DNA of 64,000 bases from an uncultured Porphyromonadaceae bacterium (GCA_905198125.1 CAJKBH010000002.1:1-64000), one strand, 5' to 3'. Numbered from the stretch's first letter, positions 41,605-51,281 are shown. Notes: generated by a model not told the origin, from the sequence alone. Program-made: numbers and translations.

Positions 41605-42069
41605 ATTGGATAGGTTAATTCATGTTATTATTCTTTCAGGTCAGTGGAGATCATGGTATGGTGCCGGACGCTTGTGAACGCCGGCGTGCAGGCCATTTTC
41701 AGGCACTTGAGTATTCATTATATATTAATGTGCCGAGGCACTTGATTTTCATGGTATAGCAAGAAACACACGTAGTCGCTATTGTCTGGATGCAAAATTA
41801 TTGCAAAAAAATGGGGATGGGTTGTCCGTTTTCGTCAAATTAATTTTCCAAAATATGCAAACAGTGTTAAAAATGATTTTTACATTATATAATGAGTATT
41901 AAGAATCTTTAACAACACCGCAGCCGCCAATATCCGCCGCATCCGCAAATCAGCACCGCGCCCCTAAAATGCGCCGCAGGGATGAACATTCATCCCGAAT
42001 TTATATGGCATCCTCCGGTCGTGACGGCCATTTTGAACGAATTGGACAATCTTTTAACTAAACAGGCTA
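41605..42069. promoter_or_regulatory. Divergent control region of the PUL
   Basis: About 650 bp separate susC from the regulator. A minus-strand TAATTTTG (41800-41793) is the likely susC -7; no TTTG lies 19-21 bp upstream, which fits a promoter needing an activator such as the adjacent hybrid regulator. The predicted susC leader is about 185 nt. It contains a bulged GC hairpin (41663-41685) and two copies of AGGCACTTGA. A palindrome GGGATGAACATTCATCCC lies at 41979-41996. No operator could be assigned. Confidence 0.5.
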
Positions 42070-42099
42070 TTGAGAAGCGGTTTTTAAGTATTAAATTTG
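42070..42099 (+). promoter_or_regulatory. Promoter of the hybrid regulator
   Basis: TTG at 42070-42072, 19 bp, TAAATTTG at 42092-42099. It gives a leader of about 150 nt. Confidence 0.7.
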
Positions 42100-42128
42100 C
42101 AACGGATGTATCCGATGCCGAAAAACTC

Positions 42129-42172
42129 AAGACTTCGATAAGACTTCGATAAGACTTCGATAAGACTTCGAT
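42129..42172 (+). repeat. 11-bp tandem repeat in the regulator leader
   Basis: AAGACTTCGAT occurs four times without a mismatch. A second, 14-bp duplication (CATACATAATGGTG and CATACATAATAGTG) follows at 42186-42213. Confidence 0.92.
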
Positions 42173-42257
42173 GCTGAATCCGGTACATACATAATGGTGC
42201 ATACATAATAGTGAAGCGGAAACAACTTCAATCCTATTTTTTTATTTCGAGCTATCC

Positions 42258-45200
42258 ATGCGAATCAGTAACATATTGACCGGAATACTCATGTCCGCGG
42301 CGATGTCGCTTCTGCATCCCGCGGCCCGGGCGTCAATGCACTTGGGCATGCCGCAGGGATTGTCCAACGGTTGCGTGATGCGCACCGTGGAGGACAGTCA
42401 GGGCAATATCTGGGTATCGACCGACAACGGGCTTAACCGTTGGGACGGGGCGCGCTTCCATACCTATACGGCGTTGAATTCCGGACTTGAGTCTTCCGGA
42501 CTCGGGGGAATGGCCGTGGCCCGCAACAAGCCGGGCTATCTGTGGGTAGGAAGCCAGCGTAACGGCACATATATGGTGAACTGCACCACCTACGAGATAG
42601 AACGCACCCACATACCCGGCACCCGGTCCAAGGACGTGGCCGACATCACCACCGCCCCCGAGAAGGGAATATGGATAACGGACTATTACTACGGGCCGCA
42701 GCATTACGACCCCGTGACCAACCGGATGAGCCGGTCGGTGCCTGAAATGGTGAAGGGGCTTCCGTCCAAGGCGTGGACGGCGGTGGAAGGCCCGGACCAT
42801 AAGCTGTATATAGGCCATGTGGACCGGGGATTCAGCGTGGTGGACACCGTGAGCCGGACGTTCCGCAATTTCCGCGCCCCCGACATACCGAGCGACAAGG
42901 TGTATGCCATCTGCGTGGACAACAACCGCAACGTATGGATAGGCACCGACCAGGGCGCGGCCATGTACACCCCCTCGACCGGCCGGATGGTCAAATTCGT
43001 TCACGATTCCGCCGACCCGCGTTCCATAGGGGCCGGGTCGATACACTCCATATATATGCGCAGCGACGGCACGCTGTGGTTCGCCACCTCGCGCCAGGGT
43101 GTAAGTATCCTGGACATCCGCAGCAACGCCTTCACCGACATCGCCTCGGTGTCGTTCGTGTCGCTTCCGCTTGCCGAAGTGTCCGACGGATCGTCCACTT
43201 CGTTTATATGGAGCATATTCGAGGATTCCTACGGCAACGTATGGCTGGGCAAATACCGCACGGGCATGGATTTCATAAGCCACATCCCGCCGCTGATCTC
43301 GCCCATGAAGTTCCTGAACGAAAAGGGACAGCCCAATCCCGCGTGGGCCGTCAGCGCGGATGCGGCGGGCAAGGTATGGGTGGGCTCCGACCGGGGCATC
43401 ATCGAACTGGATTCCAAAGGCAACAGAAAGAGGGAGATAATGCTGCCCGACGCCGACCGGGGCACCTCGTCGTTCATAAGCAGCATAGCCGTCGACTCGC
43501 GCAACCACCGGATATGGGTGGGCACACACGAGAACGGAGTGCTGGTGTACGACAACGACTCGGGGACGTGGCAGACAGTGCGGGGAGTGACGGGAAAGGT
43601 GTGCACGCTGACCATGCACGCTGACAATGTGTATATCGGCACCGACCATGGTCTGTACTCGGCTCCGCTGAACGAGGATACGCCCGAGGCCGTGGAAAGC
43701 GGGAAAGTAAACCGCCTGTTGCCGGACAAGATGGTGAACTGCATCAGCTTCGACTCCCGGGGCAGAATGTGGCTGGGAATGTTCGGCCGCGGCATGTATA
43801 TATTCGGTGAGAACGGCAGGCTCCTGGCCCATCATGAACAGAAGACGGGATTCCCGTCGAATACGGTGAACCACATAATCCAGGACCGCAACCACGGGAC
43901 ATGGGTAGCCACAGCGTCGGGTCTGGTGCGGTTTGACAGAGGCGACATCCGGAAATACCACTCCGTCAAGGAGGTGGACGACCTCAAGATGACGCATATC
44001 ATGTCGCTGGCCGAAGATTCGCGCGGGTGCGTATGGGCCAGTGCCGTGCGCGAGGTGCTGAGAATTGATCCGAACAACGAGAAGGTGTCCATCTACACCG
44101 GATATGAGTCGGGCAAGGAAGGCGCGTATTGCGGAGGCGCCTCGGCCCTGAACCTGAACGGCGACATATATTTCCCGTCGGAGAGGGCGCTGGTGCGGAT
44201 CCGGCCGATGTTGCCGGGTGACGATGACAACGCGCGTAAGGTCGTGGCCACGGGTATCTCGGCATGGAAGCACGGTGTGGAACCGCACAACGGACGCGAG
44301 GTGCCGGTGATAGACGGCAAAGCCCGCATTCCCTATAATGAAAGCACGTTCACCGTGACTTTCGCCATACAGGACCTGGCCAAGATGATGCATGCCGAAT
44401 TCTCGTGTATGCTCCAGGGTCTGGACCAGAACTGGAATTATCTGTCAGGAAGCAATTCAGTGACATATACCGACGTGGATCCGGGCACCTATCATTTCCT
44501 GGTGCGCCAGAGACTGTCGAACGGAGAATGGAGCGAGCCGATGGAAATAGCGGCTATCGAGGTGACACCGCCGTTATGGCTGACATGGTGGGCCAAGTGC
44601 ATATATGTATTGCTGGCCGCGGCGTTATGCTGCTGGATATACACGCTGATACGCCACCGCATCAGGATGCAGCGCGAGCTGGCGTTGCAGGCAGAGCGCA
44701 TCAGTGCCGGCCAGGCGCTGACCGAGGAACGGTTGCGCTTCTATACCAACGTGACCCATGAGCTGCGCACGCCTCTGACGCTGATAATGGGGCCGCTGGA
44801 GGACATGGTGTCCGACCCGTCGTTGCCGCAGAAGTTCTCGTACAAGCTCCAGGTGATGCACAACAGCGCCGACCAGCTGATGTCGCTGATAAACGGCATC
44901 CTGGAGTTCCGCAAGACCGAGACGCAGAACCGCCGGCTGAACGTGCGTATGGGCAATCCGGCCAATCTGCTGAGGGAGATAGGATTGCGCTTCAAGGAAC
45001 TGAACCGTAACCCGAATACGGAGATTATACTGGACATAGAGCCGGATTCTCCCGACATGTACATCGACCCGGAGATGCTGACCATCATCATCAACAACCT
45101 GGCCAGCAACGCCGTGAAGTACACCCCGAAGGGAAGCATCACGTTCGGCATCCATACCGACACGGACGCCACCGGCAAACGGCGCACGCGCATCAGCGTG

Positions 45201-46382
45201 TCGGATACCGGCTATGGAATATCGAGCAAGGCGCAGACTCTTATCTTCGACCGGTATTATCAGGCCGGCGGCGAGCACCAGGCGTCGGGCACCGGCATCG
45301 GCCTGGCACTGGTGAAGCAGCTGGCCGACCTGCATCGCGCCTCGCTGACCGTGGACTCGCAGGAGGGTAAGGGCTCGACGTTCACCCTCACGCTGGATAC
45401 CGACGAGACATATCCCGATGCATTGCACTTTGAAGACCAGCAGATATCACTGACCGTGAACGGACCCAAGGCGGATGCGGGAGAGGGCCGTGATGATGCG
45501 GCCCCGTCGGGGAACGCCCGCAGAAAGATCCTCGTGGTGGAGGACAACGACGATATCCGTGAATATATTGCCAATACCCTGGCTGAGGAGGCCGACATAA
45601 TACAGGCGCACAACGGACTGGAAGGTATGCGTATGGCCACGGAGGAGATGCCTGACATCATAATCTCGGACATCATGATGCCGGAGATGGACGGCATATC
45701 GATGTGCCGGTCGCTCAAGGGGGAGCTGGTGACCAGTCATATCCCCATCATTCTGCTTACGGCCAAGGATTCAATAGACGACAAAGAGACCGGATACGAA
45801 TCCGGCGCCGATTCATACATCACCAAGCCTTTCAGCAGCAAATTGCTGAAATCCAGAATACACAATCTGATAATGACGCGCAGACGAATGTCGGAGTATC
45901 TGATGAAGCAGGTGCAGTCTCTGCAATATGCTGAATCGGGGGGGGTGGAAGATGCTGATATACAAGTAGATGCAAAAGAGGTGCCGTGCGCCGGCTCTGA
46001 ATCCATTCCGGACGACCGGACGGAAGTCACCAAAAATCTGACGGCCCTCGACCGGCAGTTCCTCGACAAACTGTTTGAAATAGTGAGCGATAACATTGAC
46101 AACGAGGATCTGTCGGTGGGATTCCTTGCAGACAAATTCTGTATGAGCAATTCGACACTATACCGGAAGGTAACCGCCTTGCTTCAGATCAGTCCGAACG
46201 AGTATGTGCGCCACGTGCGCATGGAGAAGGCCGTGGAATTGCTCAAGACCCGCAAATATTCCATCAGCGACATCGCTTATCAGACCGGATTCGGCAGTCA
46301 CAGTTCGTTCAATAAGGTGTTCAGGAAGGAGTTCGGCATGACTCCTACCGAATATATGGAACGGAACGGGGGACGAAACTGA
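42258..46382 (+). CDS. Hybrid two-component system regulator
   Basis: One-protein sensor and activator for the PUL. Order in 1374 aa: signal peptide about 1-26; two seven-bladed beta-propellers of Reg_prop repeats (NIWVSTDNGLNRWDG and many alike) to about 690; Y_Y_Y domain about 690-770; membrane helix about 777-795; histidine kinase with His834 in NVTHELRTPL; ATPase domain (DTGYGISSKAQTLIFDRYYQ); receiver with Asp1138 in ISDIMMPEMDG; C-terminal AraC-type helix-turn-helix (ISDIAYQTGFGSHSSFNKVFRKEFG). Such proteins bind an oligosaccharide in the periplasm and activate the linked susCD operon, which is divergent here. Confidence 0.96.
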   Translation: MRISNILTGILMSAAMSLLHPAARASMHLGMPQGLSNGCVMRTVEDSQGNIWVSTDNGLNRWDGARFHTYTALNSGLESSGLGGMAVARNKPGYLWVGSQRNGTYMVNCTTYEIERTHIPGTRSKDVADITTAPEKGIWITDYYYGPQHYDPVTNRMSRSVPEMVKGLPSKAWTAVEGPDHKLYIGHVDRGFSVVDTVSRTFRNFRAPDIPSDKVYAICVDNNRNVWIGTDQGAAMYTPSTGRMVKFVHDSADPRSIGAGSIHSIYMRSDGTLWFATSRQGVSILDIRSNAFTDIASVSFVSLPLAEVSDGSSTSFIWSIFEDSYGNVWLGKYRTGMDFISHIPPLISPMKFLNEKGQPNPAWAVSADAAGKVWVGSDRGIIELDSKGNRKREIMLPDADRGTSSFISSIAVDSRNHRIWVGTHENGVLVYDNDSGTWQTVRGVTGKVCTLTMHADNVYIGTDHGLYSAPLNEDTPEAVESGKVNRLLPDKMVNCISFDSRGRMWLGMFGRGMYIFGENGRLLAHHEQKTGFPSNTVNHIIQDRNHGTWVATASGLVRFDRGDIRKYHSVKEVDDLKMTHIMSLAEDSRGCVWASAVREVLRIDPNNEKVSIYTGYESGKEGAYCGGASALNLNGDIYFPSERALVRIRPMLPGDDDNARKVVATGISAWKHGVEPHNGREVPVIDGKARIPYNESTFTVTFAIQDLAKMMHAEFSCMLQGLDQNWNYLSGSNSVTYTDVDPGTYHFLVRQRLSNGEWSEPMEIAAIEVTPPLWLTWWAKCIYVLLAAALCCWIYTLIRHRIRMQRELALQAERISAGQALTEERLRFYTNVTHELRTPLTLIMGPLEDMVSDPSLPQKFSYKLQVMHNSADQLMSLINGILEFRKTETQNRRLNVRMGNPANLLREIGLRFKELNRNPNTEIILDIEPDSPDMYIDPEMLTIIINNLASNAVKYTPKGSITFGIHTDTDATGKRRTRISVSDTGYGISSKAQTLIFDRYYQAGGEHQASGTGIGLALVKQLADLHRASLTVDSQEGKGSTFTLTLDTDETYPDALHFEDQQISLTVNGPKADAGEGRDDAAPSGNARRKILVVEDNDDIREYIANTLAEEADIIQAHNGLEGMRMATEEMPDIIISDIMMPEMDGISMCRSLKGELVTSHIPIILLTAKDSIDDKETGYESGADSYITKPFSSKLLKSRIHNLIMTRRRMSEYLMKQVQSLQYAESGGVEDADIQVDAKEVPCAGSESIPDDRTEVTKNLTALDRQFLDKLFEIVSDNIDNEDLSVGFLADKFCMSNSTLYRKVTALLQISPNEYVRHVRMEKAVELLKTRKYSISDIAYQTGFGSHSSFNKVFRKEFGMTPTEYMERNGGRN

Positions 46383-46434
46383 CCGGTGAAGCATACACAT
46401 CAGGAAAGAAACTTATAACAAACTATCCGATATC

Positions 46435-48744
46435 ATGAACATAAGAATCAGTACAGGCGTCCTGTTGGCCGCGGCGGTATGCGGCACTGTGTCGGCCAAG
46501 CTGCCGACGGCACAGGAGACACGCCGCGCCATCGAGAAGGTGAACACTCAATGGCAGAAGAACAATCCGCCGGAATGCAGGGCATTCTGGGACAACGCCG
46601 CATACCATACCGGCAACATGGAGGCCTACAGGCTGACGGGCAATCAGGATTTCCTGGATTATTCCCGGAAGTGGGCCGAACACAACGAGTGGAAAGGCGC
46701 CAAGGGCACCGACAGGAGCAAGTGGAAATACGCCACATACGGCGAGGACGAGGACCATGTGATGTTCGGCGACTGGCAGATATGCTTCCAGACTTACGCC
46801 GACCTCTACAACATCCTGCCCGACGACAAGTATATACGCCGTGCCAAGGAGGTGATGGAATACCAGATGTCGACTCCGCAGAACGACTATTGGTGGTGGG
46901 CCGACGGTCTCTATATGGTGATGCCGGTGATGACCAAGATGTACAACATCACCCGCAATCAGAAATACCTGGACAAGCTGTATGAATACATTCTGGTCAG
47001 CGACTCGATAATGCTCGACCCGGAGACGGGGCTATACTTCCGCGACGGCAAGTATGTGTATCCCAAGCACAAGAGCGTGAACGGCAAGAAGGACTTCTGG
47101 GCGCGTGGCGACGGCTGGGTTCTTGCCGGACTGGCCAAGGTGCTTGCCGACGTACCCGCCAACTGGAAGCACCGCAAGTTCTTCGAGGACAAATATGTAA
47201 AATTGGCCGATGCGGTGGTGTCGTGTCAGCAGCTCGGCGGCTGGTGGACGCGCTCCATGCTCGACCCCGAACACGCACCGGGACCCGAGACCTCAGGAAC
47301 GGCATTCTTCACCTACGGACTGCTGTGGGGCGTGAACAACGGCATACTGAAGGACCCTAAATATCTTGCTGCAGCCGAGAAGGGTATGGATTATCTGTAC
47401 AATACCGCCATGCAGAAGGATGGCTCCGTAGGTTATGTGCAGCCCATCGGCGAGAAGGCCATACCGGGACAGGTGGTAGACCGTAAGTCCACCTCCAACT
47501 TCGGCACCGGCGCGTGGCTGCTGGCCGCATCCGAATGGGTGCGCAATCAGGAACGTAACCGGAACAAGGACCGCGCATATTGGGTGGATCTGGCTTATCA
47601 GATGGCCGCTCCCGTGCTGAGCAACATGGCCGAGGGCAACCTGCAGAAGAACATGCTGGTGGAGGTGAGTCCCAACTGGGACGGTCGCGACAAGCGCGTG
47701 ACATACATGGAATGCTTCGGTCGCCTGATGGCCGGCCTCGCTCCCTGGCTGTCGCTGCCCGACGACGGCACCGAAGAATCGGCCAAGCGTGCGCAGCTGC
47801 GCGAATGGGCGCTGAAGGCATATAAGAACGCGGTGGATCCCGAAAGTCCCGACTATCTGCTGTGGCGCGGCCACGGGCAGGCTCTGGTGGACGCCGCATA
47901 CGTGGCCGAGAGCCTGATACGCGGATATGACGCTCTCTGGGTACCTCTCGATTCGCTGACCAAGAAACGGTATGTGGAGGAATTCACACAGCTGCGCCGG
48001 GTGGATCCCCCCTACACGAACTGGCTGCTTTTCTCGTCCACAATCGAGAGCTTTCTCGGCAAGATCGGCGCGCAGTGCGACGAATACAGAGTGAATTCCG
48101 CAATACGCAAGACCGAGGAATGGTACACCGGCGACGGATGGTATGCCGACGGCCCCAGCTTTGCATTCGACTATTATTCCAGCTTCGTGTTCCACCCCAT
48201 GTATCTGGAGACGCTGCAGAACATGAAGGAATCGGGCATATACACCCGCATAGACTACAAGAAATACTACGACCGCGCGCTGAAGCGTACGCAGAAATTC
48301 GCAATAGTGCTGGAGCGTCTTATCTCGCCTGAAGGCACGTTCCCGGTGTTCGGCCGTTCGATACCCTACCGCATGGCCTGTATGCAGCCCTTGGCGCTGA
48401 TGGCATGGTACGGCAAGCTGCCCGAAGGCGTCGGCAACGGACAGGCCAGGGCTGCGCTTACCGCAGTGATGCACAAGATGTTCGACGGCAAGGAGAATTT
48501 CAACGAAAAGGGATACCTCACCATCGGTTTCGCGGGCCGTCAGCCCAACGTGGCCGATTGGTACACCAACAACGGATCGCTGTACATGACCTCGCTCGCG
48601 TTCATGCCGTTGGGTCTGCCGGCCACGCATCCCTTCTGGACCGACGCGGCGCAGCCCTGGACCCAGGTCAAGGCGTGGAACGGAGATCCCTTCCCCAAGG
48701 ACCACCACTGGAAGGATGACATCAGGACATGGGACCTGTTTTAG
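46435..48744 (+). CDS. GH105 hydrolase fused to DUF2264
   Basis: Exported 769-aa protein: signal peptide 1-20, an (alpha/alpha)6 barrel of GH88/GH105 (about 25-375) and a DUF2264 domain (about 385-769). The GH105 part has WADGLYM (Asp157) and ARGDGWVLAGLA, the catalytic Asp and substrate-loop motifs of unsaturated uronyl hydrolases. The DUF2264 part has LWRGHGQALVDAAYVAESLIRG and GDGWYADGPSFAFDYYSSF. Each half is usually a separate protein, so a fusion may couple uronic-acid removal to a second reaction of unknown type. It lies 52 bp after the regulator and may be co-transcribed. Confidence 0.85.
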   Translation: MNIRISTGVLLAAAVCGTVSAKLPTAQETRRAIEKVNTQWQKNNPPECRAFWDNAAYHTGNMEAYRLTGNQDFLDYSRKWAEHNEWKGAKGTDRSKWKYATYGEDEDHVMFGDWQICFQTYADLYNILPDDKYIRRAKEVMEYQMSTPQNDYWWWADGLYMVMPVMTKMYNITRNQKYLDKLYEYILVSDSIMLDPETGLYFRDGKYVYPKHKSVNGKKDFWARGDGWVLAGLAKVLADVPANWKHRKFFEDKYVKLADAVVSCQQLGGWWTRSMLDPEHAPGPETSGTAFFTYGLLWGVNNGILKDPKYLAAAEKGMDYLYNTAMQKDGSVGYVQPIGEKAIPGQVVDRKSTSNFGTGAWLLAASEWVRNQERNRNKDRAYWVDLAYQMAAPVLSNMAEGNLQKNMLVEVSPNWDGRDKRVTYMECFGRLMAGLAPWLSLPDDGTEESAKRAQLREWALKAYKNAVDPESPDYLLWRGHGQALVDAAYVAESLIRGYDALWVPLDSLTKKRYVEEFTQLRRVDPPYTNWLLFSSTIESFLGKIGAQCDEYRVNSAIRKTEEWYTGDGWYADGPSFAFDYYSSFVFHPMYLETLQNMKESGIYTRIDYKKYYDRALKRTQKFAIVLERLISPEGTFPVFGRSIPYRMACMQPLALMAWYGKLPEGVGNGQARAALTAVMHKMFDGKENFNEKGYLTIGFAGRQPNVADWYTNNGSLYMTSLAFMPLGLPATHPFWTDAAQPWTQVKAWNGDPFPKDHHWKDDIRTWDLF

Positions 48745-48808
48745 TTAATAGATAGCAGATATTAGATATTGGAAAGCAATAAGAACAACAGATTAAATCA
48801 CTGATATC

Positions 48809-50401
48809 ATGAAGATGTATGAAGGAATGATGTTGAGTGTATTGGCATTGGCGGGGACGTCAGTTGCCATGATGGCCGACGACACCACGGGAATGCAGGA
48901 TGAATGGGTGACCATAGAGAACGGTCACATCTGGACGGACGAGAGCGGCAACACGGTACAGGCACATGGTGCCGGGTTTCTGATAGAGAACGGCCGGTTC
49001 TATATGATCGGTGAAGACCGCAGCAAGACGTGGAACCCTGACGTGAACATGTATTCGTCGCCCGACCTGGTGCATTGGAAATTCGAGAACAAGATCATAG
49101 CCAACGGCAAGACCCACCCGTCGCTCGGTACGGACCGTATGATAGAACGTCCGAAACTCATGAAGAATCCGAAGACAGGCAAGTATGTGGTATGGTGCCA
49201 TTGGGAGGCGTCGAACTACGGTGCGTCGGAAGCCGGGGTGTTCCAGTGCGACAAGGTGAACGGTGACTATGAGTATGTGTGGGGCGGCCGGCCTCTGGAC
49301 ACCAAGAGCCGCGACTGCAACGTGTATGTGGACGACGACGGCACCGCATATTTTATCTCGACCACCGACGAGAACACCAACCTGGGACTGTTCAGGCTGA
49401 GCGACGACTATCTGTCGGCCGTGGAGAAGACCGTGCTGTTCCAGGGTCAGCGCCGCGAGGCACCGGCAATAGTGAAGCACAACGGCCGTTACTACATGCT
49501 GTCGTCGGCATGTTCGGGCTGGGACCCCAATCCCTGCAAGCTGTCGTACACCGACGACCTGACCAAAGGATGGAGCGGACTTAAACAGATAGGCAACGGC
49601 GTGGCGTACGACACGCAGGCTGCCTCGATACTGAAGATAGAGGGTTCGAAGCAGACCACATACCTGTATGTAGGCGACCGCTGGCAGGATCCCGACCTTC
49701 CACAGTCCAAGACCATCATATTCCCGATATCGTTCACCGAAACCGGCTGTGACTTCACATACCGCCCCGTGTTCGACATCAATTTCGCCACCGGCGAATG
49801 GCGCGAACACGAATATCCCGACAAGCTGGACCGTACCGGCTGGACTGTCAGCGACGTCAGCAGCGAGGAGACTGTAGGCGAGAAAGCACCGGCCAGCAAT
49901 ATCCTGGACAGCGACCTCGGCACCATCTGGCATACGAAGTGGAAGGACAAAGCAGCCGAGGCTCCGCATTATGTAGTGGTTGACATGGGTAAGGTGAACA
50001 AAATAAACGCATACCTGTCGACTCCGCGCAACGACCATTCGCTGAACGGTCTGTATCGCGAATACCGCTGTCAGGTCAGCGTCGACGGCCGGAACTGGAC
50101 CACGGTGTCGGAGGGCGAGTGGATGCCGTATTGGACCCGCGTCACATTCCCCGACACGGACGCACGTTATCTGAAATTGGAGGCCCTGTCCGGCGAGTAT
50201 GGCTCGATGGCCGAGCTTGACATATTCGGCACGGAAGGTTCGGGCATCGGTTCCACCGTAGCCGACGCCACGGTGCGCGAGAGTGTTTATTATACGATGG
50301 ACGGCCTGAAGGTGCAGAACCCCGATACGGTGAAAGGCATGGTCCTTAGCTGCAACAGACTCGGCGACGGCACCGTCAAGGTCAGAAAAGAGTTGAAGTA
50401 A
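48809..50401 (+). CDS. GH43 glycosidase with F5/8-type C-terminal domain
   Basis: Exported 530-aa enzyme with a five-bladed propeller of GH43 (about 30-345), an F5/8 type C or CBM32-like domain (about 350-490) and a sorting-like tail (YYTMDGLKVQNPDTVKG). IENGRFYMIGED, SRDCNVYVDDDGTAYF (Asp169) and REAPAIVKHNGRYYML (Glu217, acid) are visible. The QAHGAG motif, where the usual base Asp is absent, resembles the GH43 exo-beta-1,3-galactanase group. Substrate is therefore more likely galactan than arabinan or xylan. It follows the GH105 fusion by 64 bp. Confidence 0.85.
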   Translation: MKMYEGMMLSVLALAGTSVAMMADDTTGMQDEWVTIENGHIWTDESGNTVQAHGAGFLIENGRFYMIGEDRSKTWNPDVNMYSSPDLVHWKFENKIIANGKTHPSLGTDRMIERPKLMKNPKTGKYVVWCHWEASNYGASEAGVFQCDKVNGDYEYVWGGRPLDTKSRDCNVYVDDDGTAYFISTTDENTNLGLFRLSDDYLSAVEKTVLFQGQRREAPAIVKHNGRYYMLSSACSGWDPNPCKLSYTDDLTKGWSGLKQIGNGVAYDTQAASILKIEGSKQTTYLYVGDRWQDPDLPQSKTIIFPISFTETGCDFTYRPVFDINFATGEWREHEYPDKLDRTGWTVSDVSSEETVGEKAPASNILDSDLGTIWHTKWKDKAAEAPHYVVVDMGKVNKINAYLSTPRNDHSLNGLYREYRCQVSVDGRNWTTVSEGEWMPYWTRVTFPDTDARYLKLEALSGEYGSMAELDIFGTEGSGIGSTVADATVRESVYYTMDGLKVQNPDTVKGMVLSCNRLGDGTVKVRKELK

Positions 50402-50435
50402 CCGATATTCCGTCAATATTACGTATAATCAGTAC

Positions 50436-50461
50436 GAGGCTGTGCCGGATGGTGCAGCCTC
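50436..50461 (+). terminator. Weak terminator-like hairpin after GH43 gene
   Basis: GAGGCTG and CAGCCTC pair around a 12-nt loop; only a short T-rich stretch follows. Confidence 0.4.
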
Positions 50462-50526
50462 CTGCTGTTATTGTATACCTGTGTTTGTGAGGTTACATTG
50501 CGGTATTCGGGAGAAAGTCCACGAAA

Positions 50527-51216
50527 TTAAAAGGCATTTATTCGGTTGCAGACTTGCTGCACATGGTCAAGTCCATAAAGCAAAGAATGACTGTCGATGC
50601 CCATCCACATAAACAGCTTATGAAGATTCTGATAGGCATTGAGGATGTATGAGGTTCCGATTTGAGGCTGTTTTCTCGCAAAACAGATAGGCTCATGGTG
50701 CGCTATTCGGTTGCGGAGAATATTGATGCCGTCGAGTTCATTGAACATATAGGCATTGTTGTATTGAACCTCAGCCGAAGAACGGGGTTTGTTCGGGAAT
50801 ATTCGGAGAAGAAGCTGCCCGGTGGCACGATACTGAGGATTGGCAAACATATATTTCCAGACTCCGAACTCCATTTCTGCAAGAAGTTTATGATGGGTGT
50901 ATTCGCCATTTCTGTTCAGACGGTTGAAAGCCTTGGTTATTATTCTCGCACTATCCCTGCAACTGGCAATATCGAATATGCCTCCCGCCAATACTGAATC
51001 ACGGAGCCAATTTTCTCCTAACCGAGATGTAAGCTCACGGTCAATGGCATTTCTTAACGCTACCTCGAAACAACTCAACAAAGTAAATACTTCCTGTGAA
51101 AGATGAAGATTCAACCGATACAGTGACATGGCTTTTCGGGTGTCATTATCGCAGGCTGCAACATATCTGTTGAGTCTTTCCGTGGACAATATATTCTGAA
51201 AATCTGTGAATTTCAC
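50527..51216 (-). CDS. Abi family protein (Abi_2, HEPN fold)
   Basis: A 229-aa protein of the AbiD/AbiF type, linked to abortive phage infection. FTLLSCFEVALRNAIDREL near residue 44 and the HEPN RNase motif ILRNRIAHHEP (Arg168, His173) are visible; HEPN domains usually cleave RNA. It is shorter than many Abi_2 proteins (about 300 aa), so it may be a compact form. The start is GTG at 51216. Its AT-rich composition differs from the flanking PUL and ispG. A small hairpin RNA is encoded divergently, starting about 66 bp away. Activity and trigger are unknown. Confidence 0.8.
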   Translation of the reverse strand: MKFTDFQNILSTERLNRYVAACDNDTRKAMSLYRLNLHLSQEVFTLLSCFEVALRNAIDRELTSRLGENWLRDSVLAGGIFDIASCRDSARIITKAFNRLNRNGEYTHHKLLAEMEFGVWKYMFANPQYRATGQLLLRIFPNKPRSSAEVQYNNAYMFNELDGINILRNRIAHHEPICFARKQPQIGTSYILNAYQNLHKLFMWMGIDSHSLLYGLDHVQQVCNRINAF

Positions 51217-51244
51217 TTGCTTAACAATCTTTTATGAGCCAAAA

Positions 51245-51276
51245 TTTGTTTTAGTCAAAAGAAAGCACTACTTTTG
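51245..51276 (+). promoter_or_regulatory. Consensus promoter divergent from abi
   Basis: TTTG at 51245-51248, 20 bp, TACTTTTG at 51269-51276: an exact match to the consensus layout. Confidence 0.85.
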
Positions 51277-51281
51277 CAGTG

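Noticed and set aside
41605..42257. Extra gene in the susC/regulator gap
   Set aside because: Only a weak 70-codon frame (41990-42202, minus) is present, which overlaps the regulator promoter and repeats.
42333..44393. 686-codon frame antisense to the hybrid regulator
   Set aside because: The plus-strand product has clear propeller repeats over the same stretch; the antisense frame has no recognisable motif.
47293..50416. Long antisense frames opposite the GH105 fusion and GH43 genes
   Set aside because: Both overlap well-supported enzymes and have shadow-like composition.
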